Positions 47,729-56,455 of a stretch of DNA of 64,000 nt are shown here, in pieces. Each line of letters begins with the position of its first letter. Positions within the stretch are counted from its first letter, which is position 1. A program made the translations under genes and the position numbers. The DNA is taken from the NCBI RefSeq assembly GCF_000577815.1, contig NZ_CBYM010000004.1:109569-173568 (forward strand), in the 5' to 3' direction. This stretch comes from Clostridium saudiense (GTDB lineage Bacteria; Bacillota; Clostridia; Clostridiales; Clostridiaceae). The notes below the pieces were generated by a model. The model saw only the letters and a program-made list of their open reading frames with translations. It searched no databases and was not told the DNA's origin.

Positions 47729-47731
<3 letters not shown>
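47673..47731. terminator. Bidirectional terminator between convergent genes
   Basis: Arms AAGCTACTCTTAGGAGGGA and TCCTAAAGAGTAGCTT pair with small bulges and are followed on the plus strand by GTTTTTTAT. The right end touches the bglA stop codon. Confidence 0.82.
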
Positions 47732-49174
<1,443 letters not shown>

Positions 49175-49684
49175 TTAAACAATAGTTAAGATGTTATCTA
49201 GTATTTTAACTTCTTCTTTTTCAGATAACATTGGAACAGCTTTAATATAATTATCAATATTAGTTACTACAATAGGCGTTATTAAATTATAACCTTCCTT
49301 ATTTAAAGAATTTATATCAAATTCAAGTAATAAATCTCCTAAATTAACTTCTGTCCCATTAGATACATGAGATTTGAAATACTTACCGTTTAATTTCATG
49401 GTATCTAAACCTATGTGTATTAAAAGCTCTACTCCAGTATTAGTTTTAAATAAAATTCCATGTTTGCTTTCCATTATAGAAATAACTGTACCATCTGCTG
49501 GTGCGTATACTTTTCCATCAGTAGGGATTATTGCTACACCATCACCAACAAGTTTGTCAGAAAAAGTTCTATCAGGAACATTTGATAATTTCTCTAATGT
49601 TCCTGCAATAGGAGAGTATATCTCAATTCTTTCTACAAGTGGTTTTTCTTCAATTTTATCTTCATCAATATTTAATTTTTTTTT
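49175..49684 (-). CDS. PTS EIIA domain (out of frame with EIIBC)
   Basis: About 169 codons read in the -1 frame relative to the upstream EIIBC, starting within the A10 run. After a linker (EEKPLVERIE) the domain is complete: YSPIAGTLEKLSNVPD, GVAIIPTDGKVYAPADG, and both histidines of glucose-type EIIA (MESKHGILF and ELLIHIGLDTM). There is no start codon or RBS of its own before the first domain strands; an internal ATG at 49474 would give only a 99-residue fragment lacking the N-terminal third. It is therefore almost certainly made as the tail of EIIBCA through slippage or frameshifting, or the gene is broken. Confidence 0.8.
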   Translation of the reverse strand, partial: KKKLNIDEDKIEEKPLVERIEIYSPIAGTLEKLSNVPDRTFSDKLVGDGVAIIPTDGKVYAPADGTVISIMESKHGILFKTNTGVELLIHIGLDTMKLNGKYFKSHVSNGTEVNLGDLLLEFDINSLNKEGYNLITPIVVTNIDNYIKAVPMLSEKEEVKILDNILTIV

Positions 49685-51048
49685 TCTTCTAGATTAATAT
49701 CCTTAAATCCAAATAAAATTGTTAATATAAATGAAGCAACAAAAGAAACAATGATCATTATAACACCTGCAAGTAAATTACCCATTCCAGCTTCACCTAT
49801 AAATGCAGGGATAGCCATAATACTGTTTTGAGCAATATATAAAGAAACTTGTAATATTCCTCCAACAATACCTCCAATACCAGCAGCAATAGAAGCAGCA
49901 ATAACAGGACGTTTTAATTTTAATGTAACACCATAAAGTGCTGGTTCAGTTATACCCATTAAAGCAGAAATACCTGATGCACTAGCTAATTGTTTCATAT
50001 CTTTGTCCTTAGATTTTACAGCAACAGCAAGAGATGCTCCAGATTGAGCAATGTTTGAACAAACTTGAGAAACAAATATTAACTTATCAGCTCCACCAGT
50101 AGCTATTGCATTTAATCCAATTGGAGTTAAAGCATGATGCATACCAGTCATAACAATAAATGGGAAAGTGGCACCTAAAATACCAACAATAACAAAACCT
50201 AATTTTGTAGATAAGAAGTTAATTGCAACAGCTAACCAATCACCAATTAATCCTCCTAAAGGTCCAACAACTATTAAAGCAATTGGAGCACTAATAAGCA
50301 TTATAAGTGTAGGGTTTAATATTAATTTAAATATACGTGGTGTAATTTTATCAACTAATTTTTCAATATATGACATAATCCAAACCATTAAAATAACAGG
50401 AATTACTGAGTAAGCATATGAAAACTTAGTAATTGGAAGTCCAAATAGTGATATTGGATCTTGTGATGCTATCATTGCAGTAAAATTTGGATGTAAAAAT
50501 ACTCCGGCAATAATTAATGCAAGTGCTTGATTAACATGAAATACCTTTGCAGCATTAGCAGCAATTAGGAATGGCATAAAGTAAAAGGCAACATCTCCAA
50601 TAAAGTTAATTACTTGATAACTACTACTTGTAGTTTCAACTAAATTAAAAGTTGTTAGTAAAGTTAATACAACTTTTATCATACCTGCAGCAGTTAATGC
50701 TGGTATCATAGGAGTCATACATCCTGTAATTGAATCTACAACCTTTGAAACAATTCCTTTTGAATTAGTTTCAATATCAGATGAATTATCATCAGATGGG
50801 ACACCTAAAGCAAGTAATTCTTTATACATTTCATTAACATCATTACCAACAATAATTTGAAGTTGGTCATTGTGCCAGTTAATTCCTGATACTTCTGAAA
50901 GACTATTTATTGAATCTTTATCAATTTTACTTTTATCATTTAAGTAAAAGCGTAGTCTTGTCATACAGTGAAATACTTTTTTGATGTTTTCCTTTCCTCC
51001 TAGTGCTTCTGTTAATTTCTTAGAATCATTTTTATAATCTTTTTTCAT
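49672..51048 (-). CDS. bglP: Beta-glucoside PTS EIIBC
   Basis: 458 residues. The EIIB domain comes first, with phosphoacceptor Cys28 in FHCMTRLRFYLND. The EIIC domain follows with about ten hydrophobic segments and the sugar-binding-type segment MTGMHHALTPIGLNAIA. RBS AAGGAGG is perfect but lies in a hairpin next to a RAT element. The frame ends at TAA directly after an A10 run (ILFGFKDINLEEKKN). A one-base shift there restores fusion to EIIA, giving the usual length of about 620 residues for BglP-type EIIBCA transporters. Confidence 0.9.
   Translation of the reverse strand: MKKDYKNDSKKLTEALGGKENIKKVFHCMTRLRFYLNDKSKIDKDSINSLSEVSGINWHNDQLQIIVGNDVNEMYKELLALGVPSDDNSSDIETNSKGIVSKVVDSITGCMTPMIPALTAAGMIKVVLTLLTTFNLVETTSSSYQVINFIGDVAFYFMPFLIAANAAKVFHVNQALALIIAGVFLHPNFTAMIASQDPISLFGLPITKFSYAYSVIPVILMVWIMSYIEKLVDKITPRIFKLILNPTLIMLISAPIALIVVGPLGGLIGDWLAVAINFLSTKLGFVIVGILGATFPFIVMTGMHHALTPIGLNAIATGGADKLIFVSQVCSNIAQSGASLAVAVKSKDKDMKQLASASGISALMGITEPALYGVTLKLKRPVIAASIAAGIGGIVGGILQVSLYIAQNSIMAIPAFIGEAGMGNLLAGVIMIIVSFVASFILTILFGFKDINLEEKKN
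49676..49685 (-). other. A10 run at the EIIBC/EIIA junction (slippage site)
   Basis: Ten consecutive As on the coding strand, preceded by GAAG and followed by TTAAAT. Eleven or eight As, or a -1 ribosomal shift, fuses EIIBC to EIIA without any stop. Confidence 0.75.
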
Positions 51049-51057
51049 TCTAAGTAT

Positions 51058-51135
51058 CCTCCTTAAAAATATAATTTATATTTAAGGTTTTGCCTGAACG
51101 CTACGAATATTAAGTTCGTATTTCAGTAACAAGCC
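51058..51135 (-). promoter_or_regulatory. Second RAT element with RBS-masking hairpin before bglP
   Basis: On the minus strand GGCTTGTTACTG (from 51135) and CAGGCAAAACC (to 51086) are the conserved ends of a LicT/BglG ribonucleic antiterminator. The 3' end overlaps a hairpin CCTTAAATATA/TATTTTTAAGG (51087-51061) whose right arm contains AAGG of the AAGGAGG ribosome binding site. No U-tract follows, so this hairpin would block translation rather than end transcription. Confidence 0.72.
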
Positions 51136-51155
51136 AAAGATAACAGTAATAAATT

Positions 51156-51998
51156 TTATAATGTTGATTTCTCAGTAATTGATTGAATATGCATTGTAAG
51201 ATAAAGCATTTCTTCTTCAGTAAGTTTATAATTATATTTATCATCCATCATTAAATAAATTAATTTAACACATCCATAAGCTTCTTTATATTGATTTCTA
51301 ATGATTTCAAATAACTTAGTATCTTCTTTATAATTAAGTTCTTTATGAAGAAATCTTTGTGCAAAATATTTTAAATGTGTAATAAACCTTTGATAATATA
51401 AGCTTTCTTCATCAAAAACAATTGAATCATAATATCTTTTAACTATCTCCATTATTTCGTTTACAATATGAGATATTTTAAACCCATCATTTTTACCTTC
51501 AGAATCTTGTGCATTAACAAAATGTAGTGCAATAAATCCAGCTTCATCTAAAGGTAAATTTACGTTGAATTTTGCATTTAGCTTTTCAAGCATATCTAAG
51601 CCGATTTTATATTCTAGTTTATATAATTGCTTAATATCTAAAAGTAATAAATTGTTTATAGATATTCCTTCGTTAAATCGTTTAATTGTTCCGGTTAAAT
51701 GGTCGCTTAATGATATGTAAATGCTATTATTTAATTTAATATCATAGGAATTTTTAATATCATCAACATATTCTTGAACAAAATCCAAGTAATCTTCAGG
51801 AATTGATGTTAAATAAGATTGTAATTCTTTACTGTTTTTAGAGTTTTCAGGTGTAAATATTTTTTCAATAACAGATTCGTCTAAAAGATCCCATCTTTTT
51901 TTGTTAAAGCCAATTCCACGGCCTTTTACTATTATTTCATTTCCTTGCACGTCGCTAGCAAGGACTAAATTATTATTTAATATTTTTCTTATTTTCAT
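51156..51998 (-). CDS. licT: LicT/BglG family transcriptional antiterminator
   Basis: 280 residues from the ATG at 51998 with RBS GGGGGATG. The RNA-binding CAT domain is at the N-terminus (MKIRKILNNNLVLASDVQGN, then VKGRGIGFNKKRWD). Two PRD domains follow: PRD1 with LSDHLTGTIKRF and PRD2 with DEAGFIALHFVNAQ and the C-terminal LTEEEMLYLTMHIQSI. In this family the PTS phosphorylates PRD histidines; without substrate the protein is inactive. Two RAT targets in the same operon confirm the role. It is the first gene of the minus-strand operon. Confidence 0.95.
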   Translation of the reverse strand: MKIRKILNNNLVLASDVQGNEIIVKGRGIGFNKKRWDLLDESVIEKIFTPENSKNSKELQSYLTSIPEDYLDFVQEYVDDIKNSYDIKLNNSIYISLSDHLTGTIKRFNEGISINNLLLLDIKQLYKLEYKIGLDMLEKLNAKFNVNLPLDEAGFIALHFVNAQDSEGKNDGFKISHIVNEIMEIVKRYYDSIVFDEESLYYQRFITHLKYFAQRFLHKELNYKEDTKLFEIIRNQYKEAYGCVKLIYLMMDDKYNYKLTEEEMLYLTMHIQSITEKSTL

Positions 51999-52015
51999 AA
52001 AAACATCCCCCATCG

Positions 52016-52099
52016 ATATAAAAAAAGACCAATAGTATAGCAAAAAAACTGCTAACTATTGGTCTTGCCTGACGATATATAATATTTCAGTAACAAACC
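52016..52099 (-). promoter_or_regulatory. RAT antiterminator and overlapping terminator before licT
   Basis: The minus strand has GGTTTGTTACTG (from 52099) and CAGGCAAGACC (to 52061), a canonical RAT. Its last bases are the left arm of a terminator, GACCAATAGTTAGC pairing with GCTATACTATTGGTC, followed by seven Ts. LicT binding to the RAT prevents the terminator, so licT controls itself and the genes downstream. Confidence 0.9.
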
Positions 52100-52141
52100 A
52101 ATTTAATCATATCTAATATGACTTACGCTTGACATAATTGA

Positions 52142-52170
52142 ATATTAACATATATTTTACAACTTGTCTA
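52142..52170 (-). promoter_or_regulatory. Likely promoter of the licT-bglP-bglA operon
   Basis: On the minus strand TAGACA (52170-52165) and TAATAT (52147-52142) are separated by 17 bases. The predicted start lies about 35 bases before the RAT. A weak cre-like sequence, TGAATACGTTTAAT, is at 52199-52212. Confidence 0.5.
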
Positions 52171-52331
52171 CTACATTTTTGTAAAATTTATCAAAAAATG
52201 AATACGTTTAATGGCTTTGTATGTGTAGTGGAGCTGATTTAGGAAGCTAAGATATATTTTAGTAAAATCAAAATTGTGGAGTAACTTAGTATAAAAAATA
52301 TAACGAAGATGAAATTAAATATTAAATTATG

Positions 52332-52372
52332 AAAATACCGTACTATTCAAAAGAGAATATACGGTATTTTTT
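52332..52372 (+). repeat. Conserved hairpin element, copy 1
   Basis: AAAATACCGTACTATTC pairs with GAATATACGGTATTTTTT. This is the first of five related hairpins (others at 53681, 54331, 56254 and 63041). It is preceded by GAAGATGAAATTAAATATTA, which recurs before copy 4. Each copy has the form of a terminator with six Ts. Confidence 0.8.
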
Positions 52373-52546
52373 AGTGCGCAATTCATTAAAATCACCAATA
52401 CTTTGAAATTATTACGAAGTAATAAAATTTGATCTTTAAAAATTAAATAATATAGTATAGAAAATATGGTGTAATTATAAAAAATATGATAGTATATACC
52501 CTAGAAAATGAAACTTTTGAATTTTATTGAGTTAGGAGATGATATT

Positions 52547-53059
52547 ATGAATTTGCTAATTACTGATGTCGATTTAGATATTAATTTCATTGAATCTGAA
52601 AACTCTAGATATATTGATATATCAAAACTAAAGATAGCTAATTGTCTAGGTTGCTTCAATTGTTGGACAAGAACTCCAGGTAAATGTATCATACGAGATG
52701 ATGCAGTTAGGGTTTATCCATTAATTGCGAAAAGTAAAAATTTAATTTATGTAACAAAAATTAAATTTGGGACCTATGATACACCTCTAAAAACTTTACT
52801 TGAACGTTCTTTACCAATTCAACAAGCATTTATAAGGCTTTATCATGGAGAAGCTCATCATGTTCAACGTGATGTAGAATTAAAAAATGCAACAATTATT
52901 GTATATGGAAATATTTCAGAAGAAGAAAAAAATTTATTCAAAAAACTTGTTGATAGAAATTCGCATAATATGCTATTTGAAAATTATAAAATATTATTTG
53001 TTCAAGAAGAGGATTTAAATAATATTGTTAGAAAAGAGGTTTTATTATGGGGAAATTAA
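52547..53059 (+). CDS. Flavodoxin-like NAD(P)H oxidoreductase family protein
   Basis: 170 residues from the ATG at 52547 with RBS AGGAGATG. The fold is flavodoxin-like, with the cysteine-bearing loop ANCLGCFNCWTRTPGKCII, typical of iron-sulfur flavoprotein/NADPH-dependent FMN reductase relatives, and IRDDAV after it. The N-terminal phosphate loop (usually G-S-P-R) is missing, and the protein starts with NLLITDVDLD instead. The next gene, overlapping by 13 bases, has that loop, so the two probably form a heteromeric or divided redox system. Confidence 0.72.
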   Translation: MNLLITDVDLDINFIESENSRYIDISKLKIANCLGCFNCWTRTPGKCIIRDDAVRVYPLIAKSKNLIYVTKIKFGTYDTPLKTLLERSLPIQQAFIRLYHGEAHHVQRDVELKNATIIVYGNISEEEKNLFKKLVDRNSHNMLFENYKILFVQEEDLNNIVRKEVLLWGN

Positions 53060-53649
53060 TTATTATAAATGGAAGTCCTAGAGCTAGCAAATCTAACTCT
53101 AAAAAGTATGCAGAAGTATTTAAAGAGCATTATAAAGGGGAAATTTTAGAATATAATATTGTATCAAAAAAACACGAAGACTTATTTGAAAAAATAAATG
53201 AGTATTCTGATATTCTTTTTATATTTCCATTATATGTTGATAGTATTCCTGCAGTGTTTACAGCTTTTTTAAAAAGCTTGGAAGAATATAAGATTGATAT
53301 TAAGCCTACAATACATGTATTAATTAATTGTGGATTTATTGAATCAGAACAAAATTTTATAGCGGTGGAAATAATAAAATTTTTTGCAAGACAAAATGGC
53401 TATCCTTTTGGATCTACTTTATGTATTGGTGGAGGAGAAGCTATAATGGGAACACCATTTGCTTTTTTAGCAAAAAGAAAAATTAAAAAGTTTGCTAACT
53501 CTATTAATAATGGTAAAAAAAGTTTTTATACTGTAACTATGCCATTAACTAAGAAACTTTTTATAAAAGCTTCTACAAATTATTGGATTAAATACGGTGA
53601 AAGAAACGGAATAACTAGAGAAGAAATGGAAACTATGAAAATTGAATAA
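53047..53649 (+). CDS. Flavodoxin-fold FMN reductase-like protein
   Basis: 200 residues. The FMN phosphate-binding loop is at the N-terminus: KLIIINGSPRASKSNS. Then come ILFIFPLYVDSIPAVFTAFL and CGFIESEQN, as in NAD(P)H-dependent FMN reductases. A variant C-terminus with FAKRKIKKFANSIN may contact a membrane. The gene overlaps the previous flavodoxin-like gene by 13 bases in another frame, so translation is coupled. Substrate is unknown. Confidence 0.8.
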   Translation: MGKLIIINGSPRASKSNSKKYAEVFKEHYKGEILEYNIVSKKHEDLFEKINEYSDILFIFPLYVDSIPAVFTAFLKSLEEYKIDIKPTIHVLINCGFIESEQNFIAVEIIKFFARQNGYPFGSTLCIGGGEAIMGTPFAFLAKRKIKKFANSINNGKKSFYTVTMPLTKKLFIKASTNYWIKYGERNGITREEMETMKIE

Positions 53650-53680
53650 ATTATATAGAAAATATTATTAATTTTGTATT

Positions 53681-53720
53681 AAAATACCGTATTATTCAAA
53701 AAGAATATACGGTATTTTTT
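53681..53720 (+). repeat. Conserved hairpin element, copy 2
   Basis: AAAATACCGTATTATTC pairs perfectly (one bulge) with GAATATACGGTATTTTTT, loop AAAAA. It ends the flavodoxin pair and is followed by AGTGTTCAATTCAAAAATA, which recurs after copies 3 and 4. Confidence 0.85.
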
Positions 53721-53749
53721 AGTGTTCAATTCAAAAATAGGAGGAGAAT

Positions 53750-53878
53750 ATGGATTTAAAAAATCAAATAGAAAATATAATTTGGCATATAGAAAACAAT
53801 AGAGAGGTTTCTGGAGATACTATAGTGCTAAATGATGTGCTGAAAGCGTTAAAAAATATAGAAAAACGCTTAAAGTAG
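53750..53878 (+). CDS. 42-residue small protein
   Basis: A short frame with a very good RBS (GGAGGAG, eight bases before the ATG). It encodes MDLKNQIENIIWHIENNREV then SGDTIVLNDVLKALKNIEKR, a charged, probably all-helical peptide. It lies between hairpin copy 2 and the next secreted-protein gene. No family is recognised. Good RBS and helical periodicity favour a real gene. Confidence 0.5.
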   Translation: MDLKNQIENIIWHIENNREVSGDTIVLNDVLKALKNIEKRLK

Positions 53879-53973
53879 ATTGGAAATTATTGCGAACTAA
53901 ATGATCTTTGAAAATTGAATAATACGGTATTTAAATATTAAATGTAGTAAATAATATTTATGAGGTGAATATT

Positions 53974-54315
53974 ATGAGAAAGAAAGTAATCTATATAGCA
54001 ACATTAATAATAACAGTTCTAATTTTTGCTACAAACAATGTATATGCAAATACTCCTATTACGCCTATTAATAATGCTTACAAGGAAGGAATTTATAAAT
54101 TAGATAAAAATGATAAAGGAGAATATAATTTGCAATACCAATTTATTAATAAAGATAGTGATTCTGCAATTATTGTATTGGATCAAAATGCTGATATAGT
54201 TTATAAAAATATAAACTGTAATAGAAAATGTAACGCTGGTACAATAACAAACAAGAATACTATTATATTAATAACCGATGGAGAAGTAGAGTTAGATTTT
54301 ACTAAAATAAATTAG
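53974..54315 (+). CDS. Small secreted protein related to the one at 27.7 kb
   Basis: 113 residues from the ATG at 53974 with RBS GAGGTG. A cleavable signal peptide (VIYIATLIITVLIFATNNVYA) precedes a mature domain of about 85 residues: YKEGIYKLD, LQYQFINKDSDSAIIVLDQN and a C-terminal strand IILITDGEVELDF. The EG-(I/V)-YK and D-x-N motifs match the minus-strand gene at 27678-27926. Two cysteines (NCNRKCN) may form a disulfide. Function is unknown. Confidence 0.7.
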   Translation: MRKKVIYIATLIITVLIFATNNVYANTPITPINNAYKEGIYKLDKNDKGEYNLQYQFINKDSDSAIIVLDQNADIVYKNINCNRKCNAGTITNKNTIILITDGEVELDFTKIN

Positions 54316-54330
54316 AGAGTAAATAGTAAA

Positions 54331-54369
54331 AAAATACCGTATTATTCAACTGAATATACGGTATTTTTT
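54331..54369 (+). repeat. Conserved hairpin element, copy 3
   Basis: AAAATACCGTATTATTC pairs with GAATATACGGTATTTTTT, loop AACT. It is followed by AGTGAGTAATTCAAAA, similar to the tail of copy 2. Confidence 0.85.
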
Positions 54370-54421
54370 AGTGAGTAATTCAAAATTATTGTAAGTAGTT
54401 TTAATATGGTGAGAATTAAGG

Positions 54422-54477
54422 GGTATTTGGAATTAATATGTAAAGTATGATTTTTCTAGTGTATAATTGTATTATAT
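54422..54477 (+). repeat. Repeated promoter segment, copy A
   Basis: GGTATTTGGAATTAATATG onward to TAGTGTATAATTGTATTATA is nearly identical to 56371-56427. Both carry a TATAAT -10 (54462-54467 here), and both lie downstream of a conserved hairpin and upstream of small membrane-protein genes, so a duplicated promoter is likely. Confidence 0.65.
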
Positions 54478-54509
54478 GACAAATTTAAAAAGGATAGGAG
54501 AGGGAAATT

Positions 54510-54794
54510 ATTCAAAAATGTATTAAATGCAAAAGAAACTTTTCATATGTGGAATTACTATTTTCTATATGGCCATTTTCTGGTTATAAAAAAATAGAAT
54601 GTAAAAATTGTAATTTTGCATTGAAAATTAACAATGTATCTAGATTAATAATAGCAGTATTAATACCGTTACCTCTATTAGTTCAAACATATTTATTCAA
54701 ATTAGGAATTAATATTCTAGTATTTTATTTACTATATTTATCATTCATTATTGTATTAAGTCCATTAATAGTAAGATATAAATTAATAGAATAA
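54510..54794 (+). CDS. CxxC-20-CxxC type zinc/membrane protein with an ATT start
   Basis: 94 residues if begun at ATT (54507 or 54510). The frame reads IQKCIKCKRNFSYVE, then KKIECKNCNF, giving two C-x2-C pairs separated by about 23 residues, as in the cxxc_20_cxxc family. Two membrane helices follow (LIIAVLIPLPLLVQTYLF and INILVFYLLYLSFIIVLSPL). An in-frame TAG at 54495 excludes any ATG, GTG or TTG upstream, and AGGAGAGGG is correctly placed for ATT. The next alternative, GTG at 54549, would remove the first zinc pair and has no RBS. Confidence 0.65.
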   Translation: MQKCIKCKRNFSYVELLFSIWPFSGYKKIECKNCNFALKINNVSRLIIAVLIPLPLLVQTYLFKLGINILVFYLLYLSFIIVLSPLIVRYKLIE

Positions 54795-54863
54795 TGGATA
54801 ATCTTAATTAGTTATTCAGTAGATTAAATCAATAATCTTAATACGATGTAAAGGGAGAATAAA

Positions 54864-54974
54864 ATGTGGGTTAGTTTTGCTATTATATGATTTATTATTT
54901 TATGTATAATTTTATATTATATCATCAGAATAGCTATAGAACATATATATTTATCTGTAATATTAAATGAATAG
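54864..54974 (+). pseudogene. Broken small membrane peptide gene
   Basis: A good RBS (AAGGGAG) and ATG begin MWVSFAII, then a TGA at 54888 interrupts. The frame continues FIILCIILYYIIRIAIEHIY to a stop at 54972, a plausible one-helix peptide of 36 residues. One nonsense change is the simplest explanation. Confidence 0.45.
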
Positions 54975-54983
54975 GGGGCTAAT

Positions 54984-55937
54984 ATGAATAAAATAAGATT
55001 TCTGCTAATAGTGTTAAGTGTATTTTTATTATATGGTTGTAATGATAATAATGTAGAACAAGATGAAAGTGAGGTTGGAAGTAATATTATTGTTCAAGAA
55101 GAAAATCTCGACGGAAAATTTACAGTTAGCGAAGTAGTTGAATACTTATGTTCAGAAAAAGTTAAAGATAGGGAATATAATAAAGAAGGGAATCAAAAAG
55201 CAACTGAATATATTGATGAATTGTATAAACAATTAAATTTAGAATTTGTTTTTGGTAAATCATATTTAGACAATTTTTCCTATGATGGTAGAAATATTAG
55301 CAATGTTATTGGCAAAATTAGTGGAAACGATAGCAGCACTGCTATTATTTTGACAGCTCACTTTGATGCTTGGTTTAATGGAGCTGTTGATAATGCATCA
55401 GGTGTTGCTACAGTTCTTGAAATAGCTAAATTATTAGAGGATACATCAAAAAAAGAGTCTCTTAATTATGATGTTATTTTTCTAATGACTAATGGAGAAA
55501 TGGCTCTTTTTGCAGGCAGTAGAGATTTTGTAACAAAGCTTGAACAATTACAATATCAAAATATTTTTAACATAAATATTGACTGTGTTGGAATGAAAGA
55601 TTCATATAATTCTAATCCTTTAGGTTTAAAAACTTTAAGTAGAATTAGTGAGTCGCAAATATTATATTCAGGTATTAAGGAGATTTTTAATAATAATAAT
55701 ATAGATTTTGTTGATGATTATCCTACAGAAAAGGCTAAAATTGCTTTTGAGCAAAATATGGGAGTAAGCGATTATTTTGCATTTGAGGAAAATGATTATC
55801 CGAATATTCATATATGTCAACAGGGTATTTCGGAATTTATTTTAAATGAAAAAGATACTCCAGAATTGCTAGATTATAAAAAGATAGAGAAGCTCGCTTA
55901 TGTATTATCTATCTATATTAAAGGTATAATATTGTAA
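54984..55937 (+). CDS. M28 family metallopeptidase-like lipoprotein
   Basis: 317 residues with lipoprotein signal (LLIVLSVFLLYGC, Cys19). The M28 core is visible: the first metal ligands in LTAHFDAWFNG (H-x-D), the bridging Asp in AVDNASGVATVLE, and a strand with TNGEMALFAGSRDF. In active M28 enzymes that strand has two consecutive Glu; here the second is Met, so one zinc site is probably impaired. A later Asp in NINIDCVGM and a His in YPNIHICQQG may supply the remaining ligands. It sits on the outer face of the membrane. Aminopeptidase activity is uncertain. Confidence 0.8.
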   Translation: MNKIRFLLIVLSVFLLYGCNDNNVEQDESEVGSNIIVQEENLDGKFTVSEVVEYLCSEKVKDREYNKEGNQKATEYIDELYKQLNLEFVFGKSYLDNFSYDGRNISNVIGKISGNDSSTAIILTAHFDAWFNGAVDNASGVATVLEIAKLLEDTSKKESLNYDVIFLMTNGEMALFAGSRDFVTKLEQLQYQNIFNINIDCVGMKDSYNSNPLGLKTLSRISESQILYSGIKEIFNNNNIDFVDDYPTEKAKIAFEQNMGVSDYFAFEENDYPNIHICQQGISEFILNEKDTPELLDYKKIEKLAYVLSIYIKGIIL

Positions 55938-55972
55938 GGTATTAATTGAAGATATTTTTGGGGGGGATAGTT

Positions 55973-56164
55973 ATGTGGGAAGAATTAGGGATTAGCGGTG
56001 GAACTGCTATTATCACTTTAATTGTAATATACTTTGTTATTAAATGGTCAGTTAAAAATGGAATTAAGGAAGCGTATAAAGATATTACAGGAAAGAAATT
56101 ACCAGAAGATGAAGCATGGGTATTTTCTTTGAGAAATCATAAACACAAAGATTCAAATATTTAA
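55973..56164 (+). CDS. Small single-helix protein, DUF6019-like
   Basis: 63 residues from the ATG at 55973, preceded by GGGGGGGAT. An N-terminal helix (GGTAIITLIVIYFVIKWSV) is followed by KNGIKEAYKDITGKKLPEDE. I associate this pattern with the small DUF6019 family, from memory. It lies 35 bases after the peptidase gene and is likely co-transcribed with it. Confidence 0.6.
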   Translation: MWEELGISGGTAIITLIVIYFVIKWSVKNGIKEAYKDITGKKLPEDEAWVFSLRNHKHKDSNI

Positions 56165-56253
56165 AAATAACTACAAAGGTATATAAAATAAATTAAATAT
56201 ACTGTGAATAATATTAAAATATTAAGAAGATGAAATTAAATATTAAATTAATG

Positions 56254-56294
56254 AAAATACCGTATTATTAAAAAGTGAATATCCGGTATTTTTT
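56254..56294 (+). repeat. Conserved hairpin element, copy 4
   Basis: AAAATACCGTATTATT pairs with GAATATCCGGTATTTTTT, with one mismatch that is fixed in the other copies. Upstream AAGATGAAATTAAATATTAA equals the flank of copy 1; downstream AATTCAAAAATAAAG resembles copies 2 and 3. Confidence 0.8.
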
Positions 56295-56370
56295 ATTCAT
56301 AATTCAAAAATAAAGTACACTATTTTTAAATATTGTGAATGGTAAATTACAATCATAAAAGTGAATACAT

Positions 56371-56427
56371 GGTATTTGTAATTAATATGTAAATTATACT
56401 TTATTTAGTGTATAATTGTTTTATTAG
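56371..56427 (+). repeat. Repeated promoter segment, copy B
   Basis: GGTATTTGTAATTAATATG through TAGTGTATAATTGTTTTATT repeats the segment at 54422-54477. The TATAAT -10 is at 56411-56416. Confidence 0.65.
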
Positions 56428-56455
56428 ATGCTAAATATATGTGAGGAGAAAAATT

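Noticed and set aside
52199..52212. cre-like site TGAATACGTTTAAT upstream of the licT promoter
   Set aside because: Three of the fixed consensus positions are wrong. It is plausible for a beta-glucoside operon but too weak to list as a feature.
54864..54974. Selenocysteine readthrough of the TGA in the small membrane ORF
   Set aside because: No SECIS-like hairpin follows the TGA, and the neighbours are also decayed. A nonsense mutation is simpler.
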